DNA of 64,000 nucleotides from Liolophura sinensis (lineage: Eukaryota; Mollusca; Polyplacophora; Chitonida; Chitonidae): contig NC_088301.1 of NCBI RefSeq assembly GCF_032854445.1, positions 18,779,808 to 18,843,807 on the forward strand, written 5' to 3'. Positions 12,201 through 23,618 of this stretch are shown here, piece by piece. The notes under the pieces were generated by a model. The model was not told the DNA's origin. It did no database searches and worked only from the letters and a program-made list of their open reading frames with translations. The position numbers and the translations under genes are program-made. Each line of letters opens with the position of its first letter. Position 1 is the first letter of the stretch.

Positions 12201-13088
12201 GCAAGGCCAAATACAGCTATATTTTAATTTGGGCACCAAAGTAGTGTAGTGTAATTTGATCTAAAATATTTTCAGATATTGAGAAACCTGAATTTAATTC
12301 CTCATATACCAACTCTTATCATCCAAATTGTATATAAATCTTTTTTTATCGTCGGTGCACACTCTCCATGATATGGCTACAAAATTGCTGATGTGGCGTT
12401 AAGCCATAATCATTCAATTATTCGTCAGTGCACATAATTTTAGGGGATTTTTTCAAACATTTAAATTGAATTTATAAGGTAATATTCCTCATGATTTGGG
12501 CTTTTTTAAGGGTGTGCTGTAATTTGGCTACTGTAAAGGGTATGAGAATGTTCTTATATTTGACCTTGCTGTGAAGGAGATATCGTCACTGGCATGACTG
12601 GTGTTGGTTGTCGATAGAGATAGCTTGTTACCTATGGTTTTCTAAAACAGAGCAAGAACCACTTCCACAAAAGTAAATGAATCTACTTTTCTCAATCTTT
12701 TTTAAGAGAATTTTGAGAATGACCTCTGGGTGAAATCTATCATCTAATTATAAAACAAATCAGAAAAAAATGGGTTTTAGGTTTTCAGTTAATAACAGGT
12801 ATTATTTATTTTCAGTTAATAACAGGTATTATTTATTTTCAGTTAATAACAGGTATTATTTATTTTCAGTTAATAACAGGTATTACCTATTTTCAGTTAA
12901 TAACAGGTATTACCTATTTTCAGTTAATAACAGGTATTATTTATTTTCAGTTAATAACAGGTATAATTTATTTTCAGTTAATAACAAGTATAATTTATGT
13001 TTCAGGTGAACATTGTGATCAGTACATCAAGCACTTTGAGTCCATCTTTGGCACGGACGCCTTATCACCAGTCTTAACACCAAGCTGA
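258..13088 (+). CDS. RMC1: RMC1 (regulator of MON1-CCZ1; C18orf8/Mic1), C-terminal 334 residues, 11 exons
   Basis: RMC1 is the third subunit of the MON1-CCZ1 complex, the exchange factor that activates Rab7 on late endosomes and lysosomes; it is needed for autophagy and NPC1-dependent cholesterol export (family knowledge). Coding exons read from the sequence: 258-308, 752-805, 1399-1457, 2493-2666, 3098-3205, 3566-3643, 5428-5532, 7020-7088, 11205-11275, 11925-12079, 13006-13088 (stop TGA 13086-13088). All junctions are AG/GT and the phases join without a frame break. Recognisable conserved strings include WIVFQP, LGCLWYVQLKL, VILSVCRQML, QSDMYTHVFSVF, LHQFLQYHVLSDSKPL, LSLESVYPPAHQLALDML, STANEEIIEVLLSKQQ, EDNMLFYTVFKFFEQRN and GEHCDQYIKHFESIFG, which match the Mic1 domain in order. 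The N-terminal beta-propeller half lies upstream of the window. Exon 7020-7088 is the first unit of a 40-copy array. Its donor must be paired correctly: using the second donor adds 88 nt and shifts the frame. Confidence 0.93.
600..690. repeat. ATT/AAT-rich simple repeat with a short local duplication
   Basis: The motif 'catgcttttattattattta' occurs twice about 45 bases apart, with AAT/ATT runs and 'tttacatgtacatg' between. It is low-complexity intronic sequence. Confidence 0.7.
1113..1376 (+). mobile_element. tRNA-derived SINE, family 1, near full length
   Basis: It carries the family order: 'gtgagttcaagtccagct' (B-box-like), 'ggtcatgggtttcctccag', 'cataatgctggctgcgatcg', 'gagtatggtgtaaaactcca' and an (AAAT) tail. 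It lies in the RMC1 intron just before the exon at 1399, so the element's 3' end is about 20 bases from that acceptor. Confidence 0.8.
1935..2475 (+). repeat. About nine-copy 65-bp minisatellite in RMC1 intron
   Basis: The block 'gttgtccacattacacagtg' recurs at about 61-65-base steps (near 1942, 2003, 2068, 2131, 2196, 2261, 2326, 2391, 2454). It alternates with 'ttccacagttatacactgag'. The array stops about 20 bases before the acceptor of the exon at 2493. Confidence 0.9.
2722..2900 (+). mobile_element. Truncated SINE, family 1
   Basis: The head 'ggcttggtggttagcgtgct', then 'caagtccagctcatgctggc', then the 3' end 'gtgaaatattcaagagtaca' with an AAAT tail. The middle of the family consensus is deleted. 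Confidence 0.7.
3838..4085 (-). mobile_element. Full-length SINE, family 1, reverse orientation
   Basis: It starts with a TTTAT run (reverse of the tail) and 'gattggtattttaccctgaa'. It continues through 'ccagcattatggtgggagga' and ends at 'cttagccacggaggcc', the reverse of the tRNA-like head. Confidence 0.8.
4107..4138. repeat. Short inverted repeat
   Basis: Arms 'gggactaatat' and 'atattagtccc' are separated by 'gttttgtt'. It lies between two SINE copies in an RMC1 intron. Confidence 0.7.
4180..4460 (+). mobile_element. SINE, family 1
   Basis: It has 'aatgacccaggaacccagga', a B-box-like 'gtgagttctagtccagctca', 'cataatgctgactgctcttt' and a degenerate tail. It carries a small internal duplication of 'cccaggaa'. 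Confidence 0.75.
4695..4735. repeat. Perfect 17-bp-arm inverted repeat (hairpin)
   Basis: Arms 'gctgaaatattcgccaa' (4695-4711) and 'ttggcgaatatttcagc' (4719-4735) are exactly complementary with a 7-base loop. It is located in an RMC1 intron. Confidence 0.85.
4955..5305 (+). mobile_element. tRNA-derived SINE, family 2
   Basis: The head resembles a tRNA: 'agcacagttggtagagtgtc' (A-box-like), then 'ggtcaatcctgggtcgagtc' (B-box-like). The body includes 'cttcgcttggtgtgcggcat', 'caatgactggttgacccgta', a 'gcagcagtagataaaagagc' block and the 3' end 'gactgaaaaattggtaaata'. The same body and 3' end recur at 28208, 30950 (reverse), 41727 and 44210 (reverse), which defines a family distinct from family 1. 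Confidence 0.75.
6628..6846 (+). mobile_element. Composite SINE family-1 fragments
   Basis: A reverse-oriented tail ('attagtgttttatgccatac', about 6640-6680) directly abuts a forward 3' half ('aagtctgccaggaacctgtg' to 'gagtatgccgtaaagcacca', about 6700-6845). This looks like one insertion into another or an inverted pair. Confidence 0.6.
7020..10560 (+). repeat. 40-copy 88-bp tandem array of an RMC1 coding exon plus splice donor
   Basis: Each 88-bp unit is a 69-nt exon encoding 23 residues (ACLMLSLESVYPPAHQLALD plus MLK, with variants) followed by the 19-nt spacer 'gtgagtattgcattgtcag'. Unit starts fall at 7020+88k for k = 0 to 39 with no indels; a degenerate forty-first start lies at 10540. 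The first copy follows a normal intron 3' end ('cttattttcag') and joins in phase with the exons at 5428-5532 and 11205-11275. Later copies are preceded only by the 19-nt spacer. The donor AAG/CAG|GTGAGT is kept in every copy I read. Reading through spacers shifts frame by one per unit and reaches TGA in the third unit, so unspliced multi-copy inclusion gives a premature stop. Confidence 0.95.
10561..11204 (+). other. RMC1 intron remainder, no gene seen
   Basis: AT-rich sequence runs from the decayed end of the exon array ('gtttgatgctgtctgatgct') to the acceptor 'gttgtcag' at 11204. I see no repeat family or conserved coding signal in it. Confidence 0.6.
12780..13002 (+). repeat. Eight-copy 27-bp array immediately before the last RMC1 exon
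   Basis: The unit is 'ttttcagttaataacaggta' plus 'ttattta'. The unit length is a multiple of three, so it is also open as a repeated FSVNNRYYL string, but it lies in an intron. Every unit carries a 3'-splice-like 'atttattttcag' and a 5'-splice-like 'cag|gtatta'. The real acceptor at 13005 follows the last unit. Confidence 0.9.
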
Positions 13089-13593
13089 TCTGGTCAACAC
13101 TGTCACTATGTCAGACTCATCAAGATATGCTTTATGATCATTGCAATATTTTCTTCTACAAAATATTCCCATTCAAAGCAGTAATACATTATCATCACTT
13201 CCACCCCATCGCACCCCACCCCAAACAACCCCACCCCACCCCACCCCCACAATTAGTCATCCAATTACCCTAAATAATCTAAAATTTCGCCCATGACCAA
13301 GCTGCTCATTTTCCAGGTGCCAAGAGTTCTGTTAATGTTAGAAAGTTGTGCTGAAGTTTATTTGCAAGTTGGGATGATATCCTACTGAAATATTGTAATT
13401 CTCAGCATCAGAAATAATACTGTATGACACTAATTTGCCTCTATAAATGCACCATTTGGGTGAAATCTTAGGTCATTTACAGTAAGTGACATAGCTGAAA
13501 CTGCAACACTAGGATTTACATATATACTCAACATTCAGCTGGGATAACCATATTTACAGAAAGTTTTATTATTTATAGAAAAATCAATTAATG
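13089..13593 (+). other. RMC1 3'-UTR / 3' flank with a C-rich tract
   Basis: Non-coding sequence follows the RMC1 stop. A pyrimidine block of repeated CACCCC runs at about 13200-13250. No polyadenylation site can be assigned confidently. Confidence 0.5.
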
Positions 13594-13838
13594 TGGGGGG
13601 CTTCTGTGGCTGATGGGGGTAGCATACCAGTGCGGAGCCATGACCCAGGAGCCTCTCACCAGTGCGGTCACTGTAAATTCAAGTCCAGCTGATGCTGGCT
13701 TCCTCTCCTGTCTTCCTGGATGGTTGTGGGCTACCTCCGTGCTCTGCCCAATTTCATCCCACCATCAAGCTGACTGCCGTCGCATAAATGAAATATTCTG
13801 GGGTACGGCGTAAAACACCAATCAAATAAATAAAATAA
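13594..13838 (+). mobile_element. SINE, family 1, near full length
   Basis: The head 'gggggcttctgtggctgatg', then 'catgacccaggagcctctca', 'caagtccagctgatgctggc', the 3' box 'ggggtacggcgtaaaacacc' and an AAAT tail. Confidence 0.8.
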
Positions 13839-13979
13839 ATAAATTTTATATGGCATGTTATTTCTGGTGATACAAACTGTATAAATATAACGTAGATGTC
13901 TGTGTGGTAAATTATGAAGTAGTAATACATCTATACAACTTTGTAAATACATGTACATATATGTAGCTTATTTGTTTAC

Positions 13980-14095
13980 ACGTGGGAAGGTCTGCCAGCA
14001 ACTGACGGGTAGTTCTGCCGAGCTCTGCCAGGTTTCCTCCCACCATAATGCTGGCGACCGTTGCATAAAACACCAATCAAATAAATAAATAAATA
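13980..14095 (+). mobile_element. SINE family-1 3' fragment
   Basis: It begins 'acgtgggaaggtctgccagc' and ends 'gcataaaacaccaatcaaat' with an AAAT tail. It is 5'-truncated and has a small internal deletion. Confidence 0.75.
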
Positions 14096-14347
14096 TTGCT
14101 TTACAATCATTGCATACTGGTACATGTACATGTAGTACCTATGACTGTGTATGCCAGGTCTTTCAAATTGTAATGGTTTTACCTGTTTTGTATGTAGGTA
14201 CAGTGTATTATTTGTTGTACATGGACAGGTGATTTGTGCTGGAGAAACAGTAAATTACCGGAAATAACAGTGTTATTGTGTCCTGTGCTTTTCATTCCTG
14301 TGTATTATTTAAGGGCATGTCAGTACATGTACATATATTATAAAAGG

Positions 14348-14520
14348 ATACATGCTGGCTTCCACTCCGGCCATATGTGTGAAAGTCTGCCAGCAACTTG
14401 CAGATAGTGGTGTGTTTCCGTCGGGCTCTGCCCGGTTTCCTTCCACCATAATGCTGGCAGTCGTATAAGTGAAATATTCTTGAGTGTTAAACACCAATCA
14501 AATAAATACATAAATAAATT
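14348..14520 (+). mobile_element. SINE family-1 5'-truncated copy
   Basis: It starts at 'catgctggcttccactccgg', passes 'ataatgctggcagtcgtata' and ends with an AAAT tail. The flanking 'attataaaaggatacatg' occurs at both ends (about 14336 and 14519) and is a likely target-site duplication. Confidence 0.75.
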
Positions 14521-15744
14521 ATAAAAGGATACATGAAATGTTTGGTTTTTATTTCTTAATATGGAGTATATGATATTGCCGCAACATTAAAAGGACAAAA
14601 ACGCTTCTGAGCTTTCTTTACAAGACGTAAAAATAGCTTTAAACTGCAGTTTTCCAAGGGCCACAACAGTTTGTCTGTAAGTTCACTGGACTGATGTAGT
14701 GAAGTGAATGGTGATAGTCAAATGAACCTTTGTTGGGGGCAGAGTCCAAATGGTGAGCACTACGTTGGTCCTGCGCTCCCATTATGTTCAATCATTTCCG
14801 AACATTATCAGTCATTGACAGAAAATATGCATAAAACAGAGTGGTTATCAGGAAAATGAAATATGCCTCAAAAATGGCATTATTTTTTTTGCATATCTTC
14901 CTTCATTTTCCTTAAAATCGTTCCTCCTCACTTTATAGTACCTTTTCATGTATTCTCCATGTCTGCATAATGTTGCTGACTCTTCAAAGCAGTTTTAGCA
15001 CTATTACCATCATAACTAAACCCACATGGTGTCTGCTTTGGTCAGACATGTCTCCAACATGACAATACTTACTTCACTGGCAGCAGTATCACAAGAAGAC
15101 AGTTTACATTCATGCACACACACCTAATGACTCCTTGTCACCATGACTGAAAAATTGTTAAGTTACACCCCAAGTGTTCATTCATTCTGATCATATCTGC
15201 ATTACATGATCTGCATGTATTTGCAACAATATTGATTTTGATTTGTCAAATGTGTGATTTTGAGTGACAGTTCAGAAAGGTTTTACTGAAAATCAAGAGG
15301 GTTTACTTGCCATTGACAAGAACTGTGCAAAGGGAAGCAACTCTTGTACACCCATGGCACTACAGGACCTTTAGCTAGCTAATATGTTATCTCATTGATT
15401 CACACGATGTATTATAGTAAGCAGGAGTAACCCTATCCGGTATTGAAGTATTGTTTTTTAAACAGAGAATTCAAAGTTGAGGACAGTGTGGTTGTAGTAG
15501 TGAAAAGATTTGATTGACCCCATTGTGTACAATGTATGTACAGTCTATACATGCATTTTTATTTTTCAAATAAAAACCATATTTACATGAACTTACATGT
15601 AAATGTACTTTTTTAAAAATGTTTTTTAGCCTTCACAATATGAAGAGAAATAAAAGAAAAAAAATTTGAATGTGTTTGACTGGTATTTATTTCAATTGTA
15701 GTTTTGAGGTACTGAAGAATGCTTGAATTCTTGGACGAATTCAT

Positions 15745-16360
15745 AATCCTGTTTATGGTGAGGAAACTTAAAACTGACAGGAATCCAAGATGCCATAGTC
15801 CCGTTGATGGTGAGAAAACTTAAAACTGACAGGAATCCAAGATGTCATAGTCCTGTTTATGGTGAGGAAATTTAAAACTGACAGGAATCCAAGATGTCAT
15901 AGTCCTGTTTATGGTGAGGAAACTTAAAACTGACAGGAATCCAAGATGTCATAGTCCTGTTTATGGTGAGAAAACTTAAAACTGACAGGAATCCAAGATA
16001 TCATAGTCCTGTTTATGGTGAGGAAACTTAAAATGTCATAGTCCTATTTATGGTGAGGAAACTTAAAACTGAAAGGAACAAAAGATGTCATAGTCCTGTT
16101 TATGGTGAGGAAACTTAAAACTGACAGGAATCCAAGATGTCATAGTCCTCTTTATGGTGAGCAAACTTAAAACTGAAAGGAACGCAAGATGTCATAGTCC
16201 TGTTTATGGCCAGGAAACTTAAAACTGAAAGGAACCCAAGATGTCATAGTCCTATTTATGGTGAGGAAACTTAAAACTGAAAGGAACCCAAGATGTCATA
16301 GTCCTATTTATGGTGAGGAAACTTAAAACTGACAGGAATCCAAGATGTCATAGTCCTACA
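15745..16360. repeat. About twelve-copy 52-bp minisatellite
   Basis: The unit contains 'gatgtcatagtcctgtttat' and 'ggtgaggaaacttaaaactg'. Spacing between 'catagtcc' blocks is about 52 bases, with one shorter unit near 16030. It is intergenic between RMC1 and the elongase gene. Confidence 0.9.
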
Positions 16361-16589
16361 TGTAAGCTGGGCGGAAGATGGAAGACACCAGGCTGGTTGT
16401 GACATACCAGGTTAAATCAAATGGAAATTAACCAGTATATCCATGTACTTTGATTTAAATCCTTCAGTCATGTCAAGAGAAAAGATGTTCATACATTTTT
16501 TATCAAAGATATGTAATAATACCACAAGAAAACTATAACTAACTAAGGTAATATTTTATATAGACTATGATGTATTAGACTAAAATGGA

Positions 16590-16772
16590 GTTTCGCCAAA
16601 CTGGCCGCAAAACTGGGCAGGGCAGGGTGTGGGGATAACCCACGACCATCCACAGGTTGCTGACAGACCTGTCCGTGTATGACTGGAAAGGAAGCCAGCA
16701 TGAGCCAGTCTTGAACTCATAGCAGTTGCTTTGGTAAGAAGCTCATGAGTCACTGTGCTGTACTAGTACTCT
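16590..16772 (-). mobile_element. SINE family-1 fragment, reverse
   Basis: It contains 'gataacccacgaccatccac', 'aaggaagccagcatgagcca' and the reversed head 'gagtcactgtgctg'. The 3' end of the element is missing. Confidence 0.7.
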
Positions 16773-18193
16773 ATTAAACTGCTCAAACTTGAGTGTAAGC
16801 CATTGGCCTACTTGATAGTCTCCCAATGACAGCAATATCAAACCAAACACAAGACAAGGCCATCTACATGCCATACATATATAGGATATATATAGTTTAT
16901 TCTCTATTGATTTTTTCCAATATAAATTCTCATCACACTTCTTGATATTTTGCTATACAAGGATCAGACTTGCATGTAAATGTACAATTACATACAGATA
17001 AGTTCTTTTAATAACAAAGTGAAAGATAATAGAAGACCCAATTTCCTTTTCAGTACTAGTGCTTTTACAGCAGATTACTGAAATTCTTAACAAACCAGTA
17101 AAATTGTGATTAAAATCACAATCAAATCATACAGTCAAAATGATTTCACCAGGCTAATAATTCATGGCCTATAAACTTAGATGTACAAGGGTCACAATCA
17201 ACAAGAACCTTAGACAAAATATCGGACCACATTCTGTTCTATGCCTAAGCTGTTTGAAATCTGAATAAATGAAATGTATGTAGTATTATAACAACTAAAT
17301 GCTATTTAACTTGTTGCACCGTCCATGACAGACTGTACTTGAAGACAGCTTGTGAAAGACCTCTGAGTTGAAGTTTCAAAAAATTGATATCTGCCATTTC
17401 CATTGCATGCTCTCATGGTTTTTCATTTGATTGTAACAAAAGGCTTTTACAGTGTAGAAGAGCTCTCTACATGTACACACCTCTGTGTTGTATTCAAACA
17501 CATGTATAGGTCCATGTTAAATGTACTGTGAACTGAGTTTGCAGAAAATCTTCAAACTTTTGTTTTGAGGTTACTGGGGGTGCCACAGTTCCTCAGCCTT
17601 TTCGCATATGAAAGAGTAAAAATGCAATTTATGCACATTTATGAGACAGAACTACATTGGTTGGATTGGCCAATCTTAGGGCTTCACAAGATGTACAATT
17701 TTATCAGTCTACACAGAATAATGCCATCAGAATATGCTTAAATAAAACATCTTGCAAACATGTGAAAAAGGTTGAAGAATTACACAAATATTGGCTGTAA
17801 GCTTGAGCTAGTGGAACCACAGGTATATGCATCTTCCTCATTACAGTGTAATAGATCCACACTCGAGGCAGTGTTGTGAGCTTTTTCACAGCTCCATGGC
17901 TTGTTCGTATCAGCAAAGTTGTATGAAAATGCAATCTCTGCTTTGACATGCAAAAACATATTTGAACTGAAAAATCATTAAATATATATCTGCTTGAAAA
18001 TCGCAGTGAAGACACTCTTGGCATATTAAACAAAAATTGGAACCATGTTTTATGAATCCATGTTTTATGAAGCCCGGTGCATTCAGGCTAATGAGTTCTG
18101 GTCAGGACAATATTTCCATACAACCTTCCTTGTTAGTGGCTCTGTATTTGCTTCTCTCCAGGCTCAAAATTCACACTATCCTGGCTAAATTGA
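16773..18193. other. Intergenic, no gene seen
   Basis: AT-rich sequence with stops in all frames apart from short unremarkable open stretches. No conserved protein or RNA is recognised. Confidence 0.5.
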
Positions 18194-18205
18194 AGTAAAC
18201 ATTTT

Positions 18206-18370
18206 TCTCCGGCCGTAAGTGGGAAGGTCTGCCAGCAACCTGCGGATGGTCGTGGGTTTCCCCCGGGCTCTGCCCGGTTTCCACCCACCATAATGCTGGC
18301 CGCCGTCGTATAAGTGAAATATTCTTGAGTACGGCGTAAAACACCAATCAAAAAAAAAAAAAAAAAAAAA
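18206..18370 (+). mobile_element. 5'-truncated young SINE with target-site duplication
   Basis: It starts at 'tctccggccgtaagtgggaa', ends 'acggcgtaaaacaccaatca' and a poly(A) of about 20. It is flanked by 'agtaaacatttt' at 18194-18205 and again at 18371-18382, a clean target-site duplication typical of LINE-driven retroposition. Confidence 0.9.
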
Positions 18371-20339
18371 AGTAAACATTTTACACCGATATAAGCATAA
18401 AACAAAAGTAACTGAACTTTCTGTCTTTCACATACATACACCAGTGTATTAAACAATTTCAAACATGTTAGAAAACATGTTCTCCAAGAGAATGTCCAAT
18501 TCCACATGCTTTTTCAAGCTGAACTGGTTTTCCAGATTTTTTAAGGCCTGGAAAAATTTAATTTCAAATTCCAGGCTTTTCAAGGCATCGTACAAAACCT
18601 TATCTACGTCTGACAAGCCATGCTATAACAACACTGAAAGCACACCACCATCTTCAGGTGAAGCACTTAATCATCTCATCCAACAGAAGCACAAACCGCA
18701 TAAAATTCATGGAACTGCCTGTACATAGCTGTGATTTGTATTTACCTGTGTTTTGATTGTGGAGCAATTAATGGAACGAGGTTGGCCAGTCAGGTAAAAT
18801 CTTTCTATTTATCACATGTTTAATGTTGCAATGCCAGGCCTTTAGGGGTAGCAGCATAGTACTATTGGTGGCATCTCCTCAAACACCTCACCCTCAGCTT
18901 GTAATGCATTTACAGATTTTATCTTGAGTGAACACACCATCATTCAATTTAATGCAAAACCCACCACAGACTTGACTGACAGCAGATCAGGTTCCCATGG
19001 ATACTGTCCCACCCACTTTAATTATATGTGCCAGTACCTTTTCTTTGTCATTGCCCAACATTATTTGCGAACATCAGTTTGCTTTTTACTAAACGTTTCA
19101 CTAATGGATGAATCTAACACATCCAATGTCCTGGTGAAAGCAACTGATGTCACAGAAGACTTAACACTTGTAGTCAATGTGTGGGACATACGGTTGACCT
19201 ATTTGCAACTTTTTACTTACAATTTTATTGTCTATGATTGGTCAATTGCATGTTCTTCTTATGATTGACAGTTCAGAAAGGTCTATTAGGAGTCATCTTT
19301 TTTTTTTCTGTATAAGGCAGAATTTATCATATACCGGTACCCATGACAATTTTAGCTATACATGTAACAACAACAACAACATGTATTAGTAAACAAGGTT
19401 ATATACATTACATCATCAGCTACCTCTTTATAAAACTTGATCACCTTCTCACTACAATTTACAATATATAGAGGCATCAAAAACACACAAAATAGATTTC
19501 CCAATGATATACTAAGATAATTACTTCAAAATCAACATGTCCAATGTCTATATAGAGGCAATACATTTATCTGCATAGAAAATACTTGTTAATTTTGTTG
19601 CAACAATAAAGTGAAAATCACCGGAAAAATTCAAGGACAAAGCAAATGATGGAATAAACACGAAACCTGGTTGTCAAGGTGACCTTCAGAATTTTTAGCC
19701 CGTACATAAAGCAATGACTTACTAAAAACAAGATGTGTTGACATAAACATGTGATTTACATTCTCTATGAACGTTCTTGGTTTTGATTTAGACAAGGATG
19801 GTTTAGCTAAACGTAATGTGAATTTTACAGTTTGCAATCACAAAATTTGATATAACACTTTCGGCGACCTTTATAGTTAACACTGAAAATGGATGACAAA
19901 AAATGACTGAAGAAAGAAGAAACTATATACCCTGGAGAAAACTTGAGCAAACTGAAGTCAGATGATCAACGCACTGAAGAAAGTCTCACAGACATTTGAT
20001 CACTAGATAATGTTCAACAGAAAGCAGTCCTCTGATTTGATCAAATACATGTACAGTCAAGCTGAAGAAACACGCAGCCAAATGAACAGTACTTATTACT
20101 GACAAATTAACAAACAGGCGGAAAGCATATTCTTGCAACAAAATTACCTTAATTACATGCAATCATAAGATCTAAGCTTGAATCAAATTCAACTTCAATA
20201 ATAGCATGATCAGAAATTCACATAACATACGCTGAACTGCAGCTACACGTTAGTTTCATCAAGTTCCACCAGGGGCTGGACAATCGTGTTAATTACGCTT
20301 TACAACCAAGTACATCTATCCTCACAATCACAATATTTT

Positions 20340-20570
20340 TCCCCTCGTAACAAAGCTTGACAAGCAAGTATCCACAGTCAGAACATTTTCCTTTGTATTA
20401 AACAAAGCTTGACAAGCAAGTATCCACACAGTCAGAACATTTTCCTTTGTATTAAACAAAGCTTGACAAGCAAGTTTCCATACAGTCAGAACATTTTCCT
20501 TTGTATTAAACAAAGCGTGACAAGCAAGTATCCACGCAATCAGAACATTTTCTTGTAGGAAACAAAATCT
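20340..20570. repeat. 56-bp minisatellite, about four copies (copy A)
   Basis: The unit contains 'gtcagaacattttcctttgt' and 'aacaaagcttgacaagcaag'. The matching array in copy B (33490-34060) has about ten units. Confidence 0.9.
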
Positions 20571-20699
20571 AGACAGGCAAATTATCCACATAAACTTACT
20601 TTATGTTACATCAGTAAAAGGACACCGGCAATTGATCAGTGGTAGCACTACTTGACAGGACCAAGGTAATTTGTGAAATATGTAAATGTACTTACTGTT

Positions 20700-20740
20700 T
20701 ACACATCTGGGATGGGGGGAGGGGGGGGGGCAGACAAGAC
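20700..20740. repeat. G-rich run
   Basis: 'gggatggggggagggggggg' and flanking sequence, a poly-G tract of the kind that can form a G-quadruplex. The copy-B counterpart at about 34240-34257 differs in length. Confidence 0.6.
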
Positions 20741-22469
20741 TGAATAATTAATCCTGCTGTATCAGATCAATTCTGTCTTCAAAACGTTACACAATCTTTA
20801 ACATTTTCTTGTGACCTCTCTCACAACAGAGAAGGTAATTATGCCAAAATAACAATAATAATAATAATAATAATACATGTGGTAATAATAATAGTTATAA
20901 CAGACTTTTATGGATGAAGCATGAGTGTAGTGGACAGTGAAGAACGTACATATCAATAACATAGTTCCGTTATAACTAGTTGTTAACAAAGGCATCAGAA
21001 CTTTGTACGGAAAAATTACATGTAATTTACTTCCATGATACCTCAAACATGATGTTATTCATAATAATATTGTTCAGGTATATTTGCTACAGGTACTCAT
21101 GGAGGCGAGCTCGTAATGGACTTCTATATATATATATGTATATGTATAATATAAAAATAAAAAGAAACAATAACAACACTAACACTGACTAAAGGAAGCA
21201 TAAATACATATACATTCCATGTGAAACTATTTAGTTATTTGATTGATGTTTTACACCGTATTCAATAATATTTCACTTGGATTGAAAACTAAGCACATTC
21301 AATAAAACACATCAACACAACTTAATGCTTTCATTCACGACTTCAATTTTTGTATCGATCTGAACAAAAATTTAAATTTGTGCCGAAAATAATTTGCTTT
21401 GATGGCTGTCATTTTAGCTTTTCATAAAGCCATTTGCAACAGTGTTCTTATGATCTTAGCTTAGTTACATATCAGCCACTGCTGGTTGTACCCAGCATTG
21501 ACCATGGACAAGCTACTATTCTTGTTGAGTCAAAGTCGAAGTCAAACTTTGATACAGACCATTCTCTTTCTGGGCATCTCGCTGAAGGGGAATCAGTTGC
21601 TGGCATCTGGCATCTGATATGCTTTAATCAACTAGTCTTTCAGATTTTCATTTTTCAATCAGGAAACATATATATATAAAAAATGCACAAGAAAGAGTAC
21701 CTTGTTGAAAATTTGTGTATATATGTATGTCTACAATCAGTGCTAAATATATAAGCAGGAATTTCTATGTGAAAATCCCTTGAATGCAAGTCCAATTCTG
21801 AGTATTACAGTTGCATGTAACCTGGGATTAAGATAGAGAGATGTATACATTCTGTTTTCATTAAAATTGTTCTCTTTTCCATTTAGTCTTTCAGAGCAGG
21901 AAAAACAAGCAGTAAAAGAGAGATGTACACTGTATGTTGTGATCAGCAACATCATTCAGCACCGTAAATACTTCAGTTTCAATATACTGTCTATATTATG
22001 ACAATATGTTCAGGAATCCTGAAACCCTAATTGGCTGGGAACTACATTTTTCTATAACTGCATTCTTTGAGAATGTTGCGAGTCAAATCTGTATGGCACA
22101 AAATGGTTACAGAATTATATCACTACATACAGATTGATTAGATATTTACACCTGAATATAACTGCCTTCCCTTGGGAAAAAATGCGTCCATTTTAAAAGC
22201 AGCACACTGGTTTTATTTCATGCACTTCAGACAATACAGACTAATGCTCCCAGGATTCCCCTGACTGCATTTCAATATAGAAACACTTCCCAAAGTTTAA
22301 CGGGAATGAGGTTGGAGAGGATCCTTTAGCGGTGTTGCTGGCATAATGCAGAATACATATATACCTGTACAACATAGCAAAACACGAACATCACTTTTTA
22401 ACTTGTAAAAACAAGTGAAAACCCTAACAAAAACAATAAAGCTATTGCTGACTGCATTGGATTTCTGGG

Positions 22470-22560
22470 GTTGTGTTTCCCACTTGGTGACCTCATGAGG
22501 CAGTGTTTCCCATTTGGTGACCTCATGAGGTGGTGTTTCCCATTTGGTGACCTCATGTTC
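22470..22560. repeat. Three-copy 30-bp repeat (copy A)
   Basis: 'gtttcccatttggtgacctc' followed by 'atgaggcagt' occurs three times. It is conserved in copy B at about 36000-36090. Confidence 0.8.
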
Positions 22561-23618
22561 TATTCTTACTGTGGACATTCTTCTGGCTTAATCAGGCACT
22601 GCAGACGGACTAGTAGGGGCTGTAAGGGTCTCAAATTTGGCTTAATTAGCCAAGGCATGTGCAAAGCAATACCCAATCCGCTGGCATACATCATAAGCCC
22701 CACAGGGTCTTAAATCTGCTATAACACTCAGGACACTGGCAGCACTTAAATATAGACCAAAAATACACAGGCAATGAGCTCTTCAAATAATTCAACATCA
22801 GTAAAATTGTGCGAAATATTCTACAGTAATCATCTTTGGGCAAATGCAACAGATGTCCCCTGAATATGTTGAACACTACATCATAGTGGAAAATAAAAAA
22901 GAAACTTAGGTAGTGTTAAGTTACAGAACTCAGGCTGATTCCACTAAGCCATTTCTGACTTCAAGGCAAAATTTGAAATACAATCTCAAAGCTTATTATT
23001 AGGCATCAGAACTCAAAATTTTTTCCACTTCATCGATTTTATCTTAAGACAAATATGTCTGAATTTCAATTTCCAGTACCAAAAACTAAGCATCGTAAAA
23101 GATCTTCCAAATTTTGACAGAAGTCAGAAACAGCTTTGTGGAATCGTCCCCTGCTATTTGTCACAGTGAGATCTGATAAACCTTTAGAGGCCACAGACTG
23201 AAGACCAGCACAAGTTTTACCGTGAATGACTGTATATCTACACGAACATGTCAAAATTATGTTCATCACCATCGTGGATGGTACATGTACATGTATGTAG
23301 GTATGTTACTTTGTTTCGGAGTAGTTATGCGAGGCTCTGCCTTTACAACAGCTTGGACTACAGTCCAATCTGTTGGATCCTCTTACCACCACATAGTATG
23401 AAACCATACTATCACACACCACAACAATTATCAAACAAAGCAACAAGAGAGAAGACAAAACAACGAAACAAACAGCTACAAGACTCAAAACTAATAGCAC
23501 TTCATGCAACTTAGCATAAATTATGTCCCAATCATAAGAGAGGGGGAGAGTGTAACACCGAGTTGAAGTAAAACAGCCTACAAATGGACATTTGTTCACC
23601 AAGACACACCATCATCAA

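Noticed and set aside
18924-19268. 114-codon frame, also partly present at 32176-32418
   Set aside because: The frame is interrupted by small indels in copy B and shows no recognisable domain or splice context.
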